A stretch of 64,000 bases of DNA from Liolophura sinensis (GCF_032854445.1 NC_088295.1:5272501-5336500); one strand, 5' to 3'; numbered from the stretch's first letter, positions 49,245 to 62,184 are shown. Made by a program: numbers and translations. The notes: a model not told the origin generated them from the sequence alone.

Positions 49245-49460
49245 AAGGTATGACCATGGAAAATGCCAAGTCATGGCGACCGTATTGGCCGAACATGACA
49301 CCTGTATACTGTAAATGCCAATTGATGACGACAGTATTGCCCGATGATGATAGCTGCATGTTTACTGTAAATGCCAATTTCATGACGACAGTATTAGCCG
49401 AGGATGACACCTGTCTACTATAAAGGCCAATGACGACAGTATTGATACTACGGGTTAATC
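49245..49460. repeat. ~54-bp repeat, short array (family shared with 61.2-62.1 kb)
   Basis: Four units of 'actgtaaatgccaatt', 'tgacgacagtattg', 'ccgaggatgacacctgt'. The same unit forms a longer array at 61210-62075. The following stretch 49530-49640 ('aagaaatatgtataatgcca') also recurs at about 62090-62190, so a direct duplication links 49.2-50.3 kb with 61.2-62.3 kb. Confidence 0.75.
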
Positions 49461-49694
49461 ACGGAAGGAAATCCCGCCGTCATGAAAGTACATGATTTAC
49501 ATTTTAGTACATGATTAAAGAGATACGTTTCTTTTTTGTCTGACGTCGGGGTTTTCAGATTTTGACAATAAGAAATATGTATAATGCCAGTTCGTATTGT
49601 GAACGGAATACTTATTTAAACAGATGACGCGTTATGATGCTTGAAATGAACACGATTGCTTACAAGAAGTAGGACCCCTTCTTCTATAAATAAT

Positions 49695-49955
49695 ACCTCG
49701 CTTGGCGTTCAGCATGAAGGGGATAGTGCAACGACTGGTTGACCCGTATCAGTATAATGGCTCGGGCGGGGCGGCTTACTTGCCTTTGGTAAGTCGTCTC
49801 AGTGAAGCAGCACTAAATAAAAGAGCGGTGGAAATCCGTCCTGCAACAAGGAGGCACATTACACGTACATGCACCCTAATGATTCCTTCGTCGTCATATG
49901 ACTGAAAAATTGTTGAGTACGACGTTAAACCCCAAGCACTCACTCACTCACTCTA
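49695..49955 (+). mobile_element. SINE family 1, 5'-truncated
   Basis: It begins at 'cctcgcttggcgttcagcat', the middle of the element, and runs to 'aagcactcactcactcactc'. It is very similar to copies at 7793-8157 and 24680-25047. The words 'ctataaataata' occur just before and just after, a probable target duplication. Confidence 0.8.
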
Positions 49956-50244
49956 TAAATAATATACACCTGTGTTTCTACAAAAGTGTCATAAATGATG
50001 AATGAGGGAATGAACAATAGTCTCAAAAACAAGTTTATTAATTTTTGAACATTATGAATTATAAAATGGCTTTCTTGGCGAGGCAAGGGGGGGGGGGGGC
50101 AGTAATAAGGACGTCCAGTAAATGCCACCTATAAAATGCAATTTTGTTAGCGGGTATTGATGAGTTTACGACATAACGTAATATATGCTGCAAGTTAAAA
50201 GAAACATACTATAGTTGAGGGATACATAAAAACAGAATATTGGA

Positions 50245-51785
50245 ATTATGCTGACTGCATACCATTGGCATTCTACCTCGTCAACGGCATCCAGTTGTGA
50301 GATGCATGAAGACCCAACAGTGGAATGTTCGAACGGTGCTGCATGGACTGCATCCAGCCGGCAATCTACCGCCTCGCCGACAACCAGCTGGGGAATGCAG
50401 GCGGACCTAACGGTGAGATGTTCGAACGGTGCTGCATGGACTGCATCCAGCCGGCAATCCAACGCCTCGTCGACAACCAGTTAGGGAATGCAGGCAGACC
50501 TAAAGGTGAGAAGTTCGAACGGTGCTGTATGGACTGCATCCAGCCGGCAATCTACCGCCTCGCCGACAACCAGCTGGGGAATGCAGGCAGACCTAACGGT
50601 GAGATGTTCGAACGGTACTGCATGGACTGCATTCAGCCGGCAATCTACAGCCTCGTCGACAACCAGCTGGGGAATGCAGGCAGACCTAAGGGTGAGATGT
50701 TCGAACGGTGCTGCATGGACTGCATCCAGCCGGCAATCTACCGCCTCGCCGACAACCAGCTGGAGAATGCAGGCAGACCTAAGGGTGAGATGTTCGAACG
50801 GTGCTGCATGGACTGCATCCAGCCGGCAATCTACCGCCTCGCCGAGAACCAGCTGGGGAATGCAGGCAGACCTAACGGTGAGATGTTCGAACGGTGCTGC
50901 ATGAACTGCATCCAGCCGGCAATCTACCGCCTCGCCGACAGCCAGCTGGGGAATGCAGGCAGACCTAACGGTGAGATGTTCGAACGGTGCTGCATGGACT
51001 GCATCCAGCCGGCAATCTACCGCCTCGCCGACAACCAGCTGGGGAATGCAGGCAGACCTAACGGTGAAATGTTCGAACGGCGCTGCATGGACTGCACCCA
51101 GCCGGCAATCTACCTCCTCGCCGAGAACCAGCTGGGGAATGCAGGCAGACCTAACGGTGAGAAGTTCGAACGGTGCTGCATGGACTGCATCCAGCCGGCA
51201 ATCTACCGCCTCGCCGACAACCAGCTGGGGAATGCAGGCAGACCTAAGGGTGAGATGTTCGAACGGTGCTGCATGGACTGCATCCAGCCGGCAATCTACC
51301 GCCTCGCCGACAACCAGCTGGGGAATGCAGGCAGACCTAACGGTGAAATGTTCGAACGGCGCTGCATGGACTACACCCAGCCGGCAATCTACCTCCTCGC
51401 CGACAACCAGCTGGGGAATGCAGGCAGACCTAACGGTGAAATGTTCGAACGGTGCTGCATGGACTGCGTCCAGCCGGCAATCTACCTCCTCGCCGACAAC
51501 CAGCTGGGGAATGCAGGCAGACCTAACGGTGAGATGTTCGAACGGTGCTGCATGGACTGCATCCAGCCGGCAATCTACCGCCTCGCCGACAACCAGCTGG
51601 GGAATGCAGGCAGACCTAACGGTGAGATGTTCGAACGGTGCTGCATGGACTGCATCCAGCCGGCAATCCAACGCCTCGTCGACAACCAGCTGGAGAATGC
51701 AGGCAGACCTAACGGTGAGATGTTCGAACGATGCTGCATGGACTGCATCCAGCCGGCAATCTACAGCCTCGCCGACAACCAGCTG
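50245..51785. repeat. 93-bp minisatellite
   Basis: About 16 units of 93 bp read 'gaacggtgctgcatggactg', 'catccagccggcaatctacc', 'gcctcgccgacaaccagctg', 'gggaatgcaggcagacctaa' and 'cggtgagatgtt'. Because 93 is a multiple of three and the units lack stops, frames stay open on both strands through this array and the next (943 codons on +, 884 on -). Substitutions between units change amino acids freely (R/C, E/D, Q/Y), so there is no sign of protein selection. It belongs to the same family as 12950-13680. Confidence 0.92.
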
Positions 51786-53450
51786 GGTCCTTGTTATCAT
51801 AGTCAGGCAATCATTCCTTGTTGTCACAGTCAGGTAGGCATCCCTTGTTATCACAGTCAGGTAGATATCCCTTGTTATCATAGTCAGGCCATCATTCCTT
51901 GTTATCACAGTCAGGTAATCATCCCTTGTTATCATAGTCAGGTAATCATCCCTTGTTGTCACAGTCAGGTAGGTATCCCTTGTTATCATAGTCAGGCAAT
52001 CATCCCTTGTTATCACAGTCAGGTAGGCATTCCTTGTTATCATAGTCAGGTAATCATCCCTTGTTGTCACAGTCAGGTAGGTATCCCTTGTTATCATAGT
52101 CAGGCAATCATCCCTTGTTATCACAGTCAGGTAGGCATCCCTTGTTATCATAGTCAGGTAATCATCCCTTGTTATTATACTCAGGTAATCATCCCTTGTT
52201 GTCACAGTCAGGTAGGCATCCCTTGTTATCATAGTCAGGCAATCATCCCTTGTTATCACAGTCAGGTAGGCATCCCTTGTTATCATAGTCAGGTAATCAT
52301 CCCTTGTTGTCACCGTCAGGTAGGTATCCCTTGTTATCATAGTCAGGCAATCATCCCTTGTTATCACAGTCAGGTAGGCATTCCTTGTTATCATAGTCAG
52401 GTAATCATCCCTTGTTGTCACAGTCAGGTAGGTATCCCTTGTTATCATAGTCAGGCAATCATCCCTTGTTATCACAGTCAGGTAGGCATCCCTTGTTATC
52501 ATAGTCAGGTAATCATCCCTTGTTATTATAGTCAGGTAATCATCCCTTGTTGTCACAGTCAGGTAGGTATCCCTTGTTATCATAGTCAGGTAATCATCCC
52601 TTGTTGTCACAGTCAGGTAATCATCCCTTGTTGTCACAGTCAGGTAGGCATCCCTTGTTATCATAGTCAGGTAACCATCCCTTGTTGTCACAGTCAGGCA
52701 ATCATGACTTGTTATCACAGTCAGGCAATCATCCCTTGTTATAACAGTCAGGCAATCATCCCTTGTTATCATAGTCAGGCAATCATCCCTTGTTATCACA
52801 GTCAGGTAATCATCCCTTGTTATCACAGTCAGGTAGGCATTTCTTGTTATCACAGTCAGGCAATCATCCCTTGTTATCATAGTCAGGTAATCATCCCTTG
52901 TTATCACAGTCAGGTAGGCATCCCTTGTTATCACAGTCAGGCAACCATCCCTTGTTATCATAGTCAGGTAATCATCCCTTGTTATCACAGTCAGGCAATC
53001 ATCCCTTGTTGTAACAGTCAGGTAGGCATCCCTTGTTATCATAGTCAGGTAATCATCCCTTGTTGTCACAGTCAAGTAGGCATTCCTTGTTATCACAGTC
53101 AGGTAGGTATCCCTTGTTATCACAGTCAGACCCAAGCCTTGTTATCACAGTCGTAAGCAATCTTTGTTATCACAGCCAGGCAATCATCCCTTGTTATCAC
53201 AGTAAGGTATCCATTCCTTGTTATCACGGTCAGGATATCACCCCTTGTTACCACAGTCAGGTAATCATCCCTTGTTATCACAGTCAGGTAGAGGTCCCAG
53301 TTATCGCAATCAGGTAGGCATCCTTTATTATCACAATCAGGTAGGAATCCTTTATTATCACAGTCAGGTAGGCATCCCAGTTATCACAGTCAGGTGGGCA
53401 CCCCTTGTTATCACAGTCTGTTAGGCATCAAAACCTTGGTCATTACAATC
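51785..53450 (+). repeat. 27-bp splice-donor minisatellite beside pseudogene D
   Basis: About 60 units of 'tgttatcacagtcaggtagg' then 'catccct', with forms ending 'gtaatcatccct'. This is the unit found in intron 6 of gene B: the end of exon 6 plus CAG|GTAGGC or CAG|GTAATC. Here no exon 6 remains; the array abuts the 93-bp array directly, so exon 6 was deleted at the junction. Units after about 53140 are degenerate. Confidence 0.92.
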
Positions 53451-53711
53451 ATGTAGGTACACGCACTGTGGTATTTTGGTCAAAATCCTTTCTGTTTAGC
53501 AGAGTGAGCTTTTCAACTGATTTCCAATGGGCTTACAATGGGATTAACATTACAGAAAAGGTGTACACGGATAAGAATTCTCAGTAAAAAATTGTAATGT
53601 TTTACAACGAAATGACCAATAGTGGGAGTGAATCATACAGTTGATTACTGAATTAGGTAGGTACAGTTGTCATTACCCTGCCCATTGCAATCAGGTAGGC
53701 TTAGCCTAGAG

Positions 53712-53960
53712 GAGGACCTCCGTGGCTCAGTTGGTTATCGCGCTAGCGCAGCGTAATGACCAATGCGGTCGCTGTGAGTTCAAGTCCAGCTCATGCTGGC
53801 TTCCTCTCCGGCCGTAATTGGGAAGGTCTCGCGGCAACCTACGAGTGGTCGTGGATTTCACCCGGGCTCTGCCCGGTTTTCTCCCACCATAATGGTGGCT
53901 CCCGTCATATAAGTGAAATATTCTTGAGTACGGCGTAAAACACCAATCAAATAATAAATA
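53712..53960 (+). mobile_element. tRNA-derived SINE, family 2
   Basis: The head is 'cctccgtggctcagttggtt' with tRNA-like boxes; 'ggcttcctctccggccgtaa' and 'cctgcccggttttctcccac'-type blocks follow, then 'gagtacggcgtaaaacacca' and an (aata)n tail. It occupies the same site as the copy at 25955-26215 in gene B intron 6, so it was carried along in the duplication. Confidence 0.85.
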
Positions 53961-54514
53961 AATTACTCTGTAGTGTATATACCATATATTAATTAATTTG
54001 CAGCCACAGGTAAAACTACAGAATTTTGAATCTAAAATTCTTTCTCAGTTATTAATAATGTTTTCATTGTTTAGGTATATTAGGGGTATGTAGACATTCT
54101 GAAGACTTTGAAAGCTACATGTAGATGCTCATGTTGACAGCACTTGGGGAAATATGTTGATGAACGTGTGACCCAAAGCCTCGGGGAGAATTAACCCTAT
54201 CTTTGAAGAAAGACTTCGCCAGACTGGCCAGTGGCTGGAGCGAACGAGGATGCCATATACAAGACAAAACCCTTGGCATTCCAGAGTGACACGGTCACAC
54301 CTGGGGTCTTGTGAGTCCTTTGGGCACAGGAATGCAAACATGCCTTAACTGTACCGCTGATTGTACTGTCCAGAATGCTGTGTTGTTATTCGTTGTGTCC
54401 AACAATCAAACTACATGTAGCAAATATTCATGAACAGAAATGTTTTAGAAAAAGTCTGTGGTACACGTAATCATAGAAGAGACAAATGATCATTCACACG
54501 CTCGTGAACTCGTT

Positions 54515-55160
54515 CATAGTCCCCATGTGTGTCGTTCACCAGTTCACAGTCCCCATGTGAGTAGGTCACCAGTTCACAGTCCTCATATGTGTAACATTGT
54601 AGGTCACCAGTTCACAATCCCCATGTGTGTAGGTCACGAGTTCACAGTCCTCGTGTGTAGGTCACCAGTTCACAGTCCCCATGTCTTTAGGTCATCAGTT
54701 CACAGTCCCCTGATTTATTTATTTATTTATTTGATTGGTGTTTTACGCCATACTCAAGAATATTTCACTTATACGACGGCGGCCAGCATTATGGTGGGTG
54801 GAAACCGGGCACAGCCCGGGGGAAACCCACGACCATCCGCAGGTTGCTGCCAGACCTCCCCACTTACGGCCGGAGAGGAAGCCAGCATGAGCTGGACTTG
54901 AACTCACAGCGACCGCATTGGTGAGAGGCTCCTGGGTCATTACGCCGCGATAGCGCGCCAACCAACTGAGCCACCGAGGCCCCCACTCCCCTGATGTGTG
55001 GTTCACCAGTTCACAGTCCTCATGTGTGTAGTTCACCAGTTCACAGTCCATATGTGTGTAGGTCACCAGTTCACAGTCCCCTGATGTGTGGTTTACCAAT
55101 TCACAGTTGCGATGTGTGTAGTTCACCAGTTCACGGTCGCCACGTATGTAGGTCGCCAGT
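54515..55160 (+). repeat. 30-bp minisatellite, intron 7 relic of D
   Basis: Units of 'gtaggtcaccagttcacagt' then 'ccccatgtgt', inverted relative to the array at 23222-24290 as expected for the duplicated arm. It is split by a family 2 SINE (54715-54985) that the left arm lacks. Confidence 0.88.
54715..54985 (-). mobile_element. tRNA-derived SINE, family 2, in the 30-bp array
   Basis: Minus orientation: 'tttgattggtgttttacgcc' at the left, with tRNA-like head complement 'accaactgagccaccgaggc' at the right. The array words 'cccctgat' lie on both sides (54709 and 54987), consistent with a target duplication. It is present only in this arm, so it was probably inserted after the duplication. Confidence 0.85.
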
Positions 55161-55333
55161 AGCTGGGCTACACTGGTACATTCTCCTGGACAGCAGCTAA
55201 CCCCCGTGGTATTCACATCACCATATCAGCAATATCCACAGACGAGATGCCATGTCAATGGGCTTGGGTCTTCAAACTTACTGAGGGTCTGAAGCAGGAT
55301 GAGGGCCGTAAATGTGAAAATGGAATTTTTTGA

Positions 55334-56390
55334 GGTCTTTTTGTTTGAGCAGGATATCCAGGATGTGTTAAAATTCTTGAAAAAAGAAAGTTCAAGTAGT
55401 AAATTTCCATTTCACCTGTCCCCTAGTTCAGGTGGATAACTGGCTGGATGGCTGACTGTATGGACTGAAGATGTAAATACACCGGAAGAACTGTTTTTTT
55501 TTTTTGTTTATCTGCATGTACAAGAACTATTCTGGACTGCAAGAAACTAACATGTACTCAGTCAACTTTTTGGTAATTTTGAAAGTAAAATAAGCAAAGG
55601 TGTACAAACTTTCTATGATCATGTTCCAATGAAAAAAGAAAGTTCTGTGCTCAGATTCATTGCTACATGTCTAGGCAGTGTTGTGATGTTTGCAGGGTAT
55701 TGTTTCTGAATTCAGTCATCATGAATCATCTTTCCGTGTACAATCACACCATGTTACTGTAGATAGATTTATGGATATGTATTATTTACGGAACTGATGA
55801 GTATAATAAATGATTTTATATCATAAATCGTGTATTGACTGGCTACGGTGTAATTTCCTACATTTAAATTTTTACCACAATTCTGTGTAATGCGCAGTAT
55901 GGCCATGCTGATCAGTGACAATTTTTTATTTTTGTAAACATGATTGTTTGTCACACAAAGAATATTTACATCTATTTACATGTATTCTGAAATATAGTAA
56001 TGAAATAATACCTGAATTTTAATTGTGCCCTTTGGTCAGTTTTGGTGATCTACTTTTGTGATAAGATACAAGGCAAGAATGTACACTTTGTATCAAGACT
56101 GTCCTGCATAATCAAAGGTCAGATAGCCGTACTGTTTTATCTCTGGTATAACGTGACATGATGGGCTCATGTGTGAAAAACCTCAACCGCAGAGATTGTT
56201 CTGTGACAATGCTGTCGGATATCCCCATTGTTTCACGACTGATGTAAGGAGATAAATCTCTAAATACTCTTTGTAAGTTTATTAATTTTTGGTTGAATAC
56301 ATTGATTACTCCCCAAACATTTTATGCAATTTTATGTGCACTTACCTGTAGTATTTAATTTCAGTATTGCTGGCTGCTATCATTGTCATT
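55334..56390 (+). other. 3' flank of pseudogene D (copy of gene B 3' flank)
   Basis: Inverted copy of 21776-22917 with high identity. No gene is seen. The block ends near 56390 ('atggatgactgactatgaat'), where the left arm carries the 2.2-kb insertion. Confidence 0.7.
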
Positions 56391-56449
56391 TGGATATGGA
56401 TGACTGACTATGAATAACTTCACCATAGATTTGTTCACAATATGTTAAA

Positions 56450-58800
56450 TGGCTAAAATGTAACTATCATAAATTCCAGCAGATTTTCGTTGTCTGTCTG
56501 GTATGGATAAAATGTAACTACCGGAATTGATAACTTTACCATACCTTGATTTACAGTTTGGCATATGGCTAAAATGTAGCTGTGGATAACTTTACCGTAC
56601 CATTACCACAGTTCACAGATTGGCATATGAGGGCAATGTAGCTGTTGATAATTTTACCATACCATTACCACAGTTCACAGATTGGCATATGAGGGCAATG
56701 TAGCTGTTGATAACTTTACCATACCATTACCACAGTTCACAGATTGGCACATGACGGCAATGTGGCTGTTGATAACTTTATCATACCATTACCAGAGTTC
56801 ACAGATTGGCATATGACTGAAATATAGCTGTTGATAAAATAACTGCCAACATATCTTGGTTCTCAGTGTGGTAAATGGGATCAAATGTAGCTGTGTAGAT
56901 AGCTTTAACATACATGCAACTCCACAGTCTGGTATAAAATGTAACTAAAGCTGTATGTAACGCTACCATATTTTGGTTCACAGTGCAGTATGTGACTAAA
57001 ATGTAAGTAGGTAACTTCATCACATCATAGTTCATAATTTGAAATACTAAGACTAAAACGTAACTATTGATAACTTCCAACATATTTTGGTTAACAATCT
57101 TGTAAATGGCTGAAGTAACATTAGATCACATCACCATACCTCAGTTCACAGTCTGGTATATGGCTGAAATGTAACAATAGATCACATCACCATGCCTCAG
57201 CTCACAATCTAGTATATGGCTGAAATGTAACAATAGATCACATCACCATACCTCACCTCACAAAGTGCTATCTAGCTGAAATGTAACAATAGATCACATC
57301 ACCCTACCTCATCTCACAATCTTATATATGGCTGAAATGTAACAATAGATTACATCACCATACCTCAGCTCACAAAGTGCTATCTAGCTGAAATGTAACA
57401 ATAGATCACATCAACATGCCTCAGCTCACAACCTAGTATATGGCTGAAATGTAACAATAGATCACATCACCATACCTCATCTCACAGTCTGGTTTATGGC
57501 TGAAAAGTAACAATAGATCACATCACCATACCTCACCTCACAATCTGGTATATGGCTGAAATGTAACAATAGATCACATCACCATACCTCAGCTCACAAT
57601 TTGGTATATGGCTGAAATGTAACAATAGATCACATCACCCTACCTCATCTCACAATATTATATATGGCTGAAATGTAACAATAGATCACATCATCACACC
57701 TCACCTCACAATCTGGTATATGGCTGAAATGTAACAATAGATCACATCACCATACCTCAGCTCACAGTCTGTTATATGGCTGAAATGTAACAATAGATCA
57801 CATCACCATACCTCACCTCACAATCTGGTATATGGCTGAAATGTAACAATAGATCACATCACCATACCTCATCTCACAGTCTGGTTTATGGCTGAAAAGT
57901 AACAATAGATCACATCACCATACCTCAGCTCACAATTTGGTATATGGCTGAAATGTAACAATAGATCACATCACCATACCTCACCTCACAATCTGGCATA
58001 TGGCTGAAATGTAACAATAGATCACATCACCATGCCTCAGCTCACAGTCTTATATATGGCTGAAATGTAACAATAGATCACATCATCACACCTCACCTCA
58101 CAATCTGGTATATGGCTGAAATGTAACAATAGATCACATCACCAAACCTCAGTTCACAGTCTGGTATATTGCTGAAATGTAACAATAGATCACATCACCA
58201 TACCTCACCTCACAGTCTGGTATATTGCTGAAATGTAACAATAGATCACATCACCATACCTCATCTCACAATCTGGTATATGGCTGAAATGTAACAATAG
58301 ATCACATCACCATACCTCATCTCACAGTCTGGTACATGGCTGAAATGTAACAATAGATCACATCACCATACCTCATTTCAGAATCTGGCATATGGCTGAA
58401 ATGTAACAATAGATGACATCATCATACCTCACCTCACAATCTGGTATATGACTGAAATGTAACAATAGATCACATCACCATACCTCACCTCACAATCTGG
58501 TATATGGCTGAAATGTAACAATAGATCACATCACCCTACCTCATCTCACAATCTTATATATGGCTGAAATATAACAATAGATCACATCACCATACCTCAG
58601 CTTACAAAGTGTTATATGGCTGAAATGTAACAATAGATCACATGACCATAAATCATCTCACAGTCTGGTATATGGCTGAAATGTAGCAATAGATCACATC
58701 ACCCTACCTCAGCTCACAGTCTGGTATATTGCTGAAATGTAATAATAGATCAGATGACCATACCGCGGCTCACAGTCTAATCTAGTATGGATCAATGTAA
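56450..58800 (-). repeat. 56-bp minisatellite, right arm
   Basis: About 30 good units (57110-58790) of 'atatggctgaaatgtaacaa', 'tagatcacatcaccatacct' and 'cagctcacagtctggt', preceded by some ten decayed units from 56450. It is the inverted counterpart of 18245-19400 and has more copies. The acceptor-like TTACATTTCAG lies on the minus strand here. Confidence 0.92.
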
Positions 58801-59284
58801 CTATTGATAACGTCAACTTAAGTTGAGAATCTGCTATGAAATGTTGACTCTAACATAGCCTGGTTCAAAACCTGGTATCTGTCTTCAGGGGCCAGTTTTG
58901 ATAACTTCGTCTTTCGTGAGAAAAACGGTCTGAGTTGTTCTTGCAAAACAATTATACAGATGTTTTCCTTATCGTAGGGGCGATGTGGGAACGCATGGTT
59001 AAACCAACAATATTTTTGTAGTAAAACTAGGTCTTTATGGTAAATTGTACTTTCGAACCGTTCTCAAGTGGTACGTCGTGATTATTTCAGGAAGGGGACA
59101 TATAGCGCTGTACTATATTCCACCAGCGACAAATGGACCCGTGAACAGAAGAATAGAAAAACAACTTAGATAAGTGTACCGGTACTACTATATTTATCTG
59201 CTTTAGATTTAGGCCTCCTATGTGATTTTATTTCTCAAATCGTCCGAACGGAAGACTACATTTGTGATATTTTGGATGAGGTTG

Positions 59285-59640
59285 GAGAGTGTGAGTGCCT
59301 TGGGTTTAACGTTGTACTTTTTTCAGTCATATGGTGAGGAAGGAATCCTTAGAGTGCATTTCATGTGCCTGCTTGTTGCAGGACTGATTCCCACTGCTCT
59401 TTTATCTAGTGTTTTTTCACTGAGGCAACTTACCGAAGGCAAGTAAGCCGCCAAACCCGAGCCATTATACTGATACGGGTCAACCAATCATTGCACCATC
59501 ACCTTAAAGCTGAACGCCAGCGAGGAAGCTACAACTTTCTCTTTTTTAAGGTCTTAGGTTGAACCGGACCCCAGGATTGACCCTGGATCTACCGCCCCCG
59601 AAGTGGACACTCTACCAGCTGAGCCATCGGGGTCGATAGG
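59285..59640 (-). mobile_element. tRNA-derived SINE, family 1
   Basis: Minus orientation, with the tail 'gagtgccttgggtttaacgt' at the left and the tRNA-like head complement 'ctctaccagctgagccatcg' at the right. It is more diverged than the copies at 7793 and 24680, and absent from the matching left-arm site. Confidence 0.8.
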
Positions 59641-60064
59641 TAAGGCTGGCGTCGGTGATAAAGTCGGACAACACTCTATGGCAGTTAGAGCTACCTTAGC
59701 CTGTATTGACCTACATTAACCATCAGTCATATCGAATGAGTACAGCCAGGTCACAAATACAGGTTAGATTATCTGGACAAAGGATTTAAGTGTGACAATC
59801 ACAGTGCCTGTTGGTAGTTTGTTACCACAGTTATGTAGAGCGATTTCTGTCACGTGAATACAGTAGTCTGTACAAAGTTTATGGACATGCGAACAACCCA
59901 CCAAGCCTCAAGAAGGCCTACACTCGATTCAGGTAATCAGCTGTTTAGAAACAGTGAGCGGGAACTGTATTTATCCACATGGGGTTTTATCTTTGTGTCA
60001 AAGACAGGCACTGAACAGCCTCTTGTGATCTGCAGGATACCTAGTTAATCAGTATGGTAGCAAC

Positions 60065-60195
60065 CTGCGGATGATGGTGGGTTCCCCCGGACGCTGCCCG
60101 GTTTCCTCCCAAGATAATGCTGGCCGCCGTCGTATAAGTAAAATGCTCTTGAGTACAGCTTAAAACACAAATAAAATAAATAAATACATAAATAA
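60065..60195 (+). mobile_element. SINE family 2, 3' part
   Basis: 'gctgcccggtttcctcccaa', 'gctggccgccgtcgtataag' and an (aata)n tail. The tRNA-like head is lacking. Confidence 0.7.
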
Positions 60196-61209
60196 ATATA
60201 TTAGTTAATCACTACAGCAATATAGAAGCAGGGACCGAGTGTATTAAGAGTTAATGCCAGTCCAGACTTAACACAGAGCTAATGACACTTATAATCCAGA
60301 CTAAAGTTTATACCGGGATTGATTGCTAACACACTTTTGAACAACTGGGCCCAGGTCATTCGGACCAACGCAGTGAGACAATAGGATTACAAAAGAACAA
60401 CTAATAAAAAGAAACGTCCGCCAATTTACATGTGGGTAAACTAAAACAGATACATCATATATTCTTAATCCATTTTTGAGTTAATTTGACGTTTTATCAG
60501 AAATGAGTTTTGTTAATATTGGACTCAATCGGCATTCATTGTCTTCTACTTACAGGTGTTAAAACAGACATAAACTGTTTGTCATACAATATGTGATTAT
60601 TGTCGTTTTGAGATTACAGTAACTTCTGTTATGTAGTGACAAGACGGACAAGTAAATTCTTCTAGACTTATGCATTTGTACATGTATTTTCTAAAACATT
60701 TTCTGGACATTTCTTGACTTGCCTTCATGTGATAGACGCCGCAATAAACTGCGAAAACTAATGCTGTTACAAATGATTCTGTGGCTTTTGTGCCCAACAC
60801 GTGTGTTGCTGTATACTTTATAACATCACTAAACACTACATAGTGCTTCCACCGCCACGTGCTGAGAAATGGGGTACAGGCCTCGCTAGCTAAATCGTTT
60901 AAAGCGTCACTCGCTATACCTTCTTATCCAATAAGGTCAGGTAGTGAATTTCAGCTGCGGCTTTATGTCAGCCGGTTTCCACCACCGTCCTAATTTTCCG
61001 CCCTAATTAAGTTTAAATATTCTCATATGCAGTGAGCATCAATCAGTTAAATAAATAATCAAATAATTAAATATATAAATACTACGAAGTACTGTTTTTA
61101 ACTTTTCTTGCATTCGTGCTCGTTACTTTATACCATAGATAATGTCTATGGTTTTACTGTTCCATCGGATGGACAAAACTGCAATTTGAAAATTTCAGAT
61201 TTGGATTAA

Positions 61210-62075
61210 CTACAGCTTTAGCCGAGGATGACACATGTCTACTGTAAATGCCAATTGATAACGACAGTAGTGGCCGTGTGACACCTGTCTACCATAAATG
61301 CCAATTGATAACGACAGTAGTTGCCATGTGACACCTGTCTACTGTAAATTCCATTTCATGACGACAATATTGACAGAATGAATGAATGGATGCTTGGGGT
61401 TTAACATCGTAATTAGCAATTTTTCAGTCATACGACGACGAGGAGTCGGCATGAGGTGTATGTGTCTTCTTGTGGTAGGGCGTGTCAATGCCGCCAAAAT
61501 GCTGCCGCCACTGAAGTATTATGGCGAAGACACCAGACATGACACCCCATACAGTCACATTATACTGACACCGGGCCAACCAGTCCTGCTTCCTTGCTCT
61601 AGTCTTTCAGCGCTAAGCGCCAAGCGAGGGAGCAACAAGTACGATTTTTCGTATGACCCGACCTGATCCAGCGCCTCCCGACTTCGAGACGGACGCTTTA
61701 ATCATCAGGCCACCGAAGCTGTCGCAGTTTCGTCCAAGGGTGACACCTGTCTACTCTAAATGCCAATTCATGACGACAATATTGGCCGAGTGTGACACCT
61801 GTGTACTGTAAATGGCAATTCATGATGACAATATTAGCCGTGGATGACACGTGTTTACTGTAAACACCAATTCACGACGACAGTATTGGCGGAGTGTGAC
61901 ACCTGTCTACTGTAAATTTTATCTGATGACGAAAATATTGGCCGAGGATGACACCTGTTTACTGTAAACATCAATTCACGCCGACAGTATTGGATGAGTG
62001 TGACACCTGTATACTGTAAATGCCAACTGATGGCGACAATATTGGCCGAGGTTAACACTTGTTTACTGTAAACGC
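61210..62075. repeat. ~54-bp repeat array
   Basis: About ten units of 'gtgacacctgtctactgtaa', 'atgccaattcatgacgacaa', 'tattggccga', interrupted by a SINE variant (61383-61725). Same family as 49245-49460. Confidence 0.85.
61383..61725 (-). mobile_element. SINE variant of family 1
   Basis: Minus orientation: 'tgcttggggtttaacatcgt' tail and 'ccgccactgaagtattatgg' middle as in 27335-27612. The tRNA-like head complement ends 'ccaccgaag'. It has a 94-codon open frame that is incidental. Confidence 0.7.
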
Positions 62076-62184
62076 CAGAAACTTGATACTTTCTGTCTGA
62101 CGGCGGGGTTTCAGATTTTGACAGAGAAGAAATATGTATAATGCCAGTTTGTATTGTGGACGGAATACTTTTACAGATGACACG

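Larger units (their letters stand above)
54141..55333 (+). pseudogene. Alpha-L-fucosidase pseudogene D (exon 7 and partial exon 8)
   Basis: This is a relic of a B-type gene. The exon 7 copy (54141-54310) keeps its acceptor, but the conserved GGN has become WGN. A TGA stop lies at 54169-54171 and one base is missing near 54234, shifting the frame; the donor reads TT|GTGAGT. Exon 8 survives only from the LGYTGTFSW codons (about 55163) to the stop (55331-55333). Its first ~100 bases and acceptor are gone, and the 30-bp array runs straight into the coding remnant. Exons 1-6 are absent. High similarity of the remaining parts and of the 3' flank to gene B indicates recent duplication. Confidence 0.88.
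58850..60870. other. Right-arm spacer
   Basis: Inverted homologue of 16780-18245. It contains a family 1 SINE (59285-59640) and a family 2 SINE tail (60065-60195) that the left arm lacks. No supported gene is present. Confidence 0.6.
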
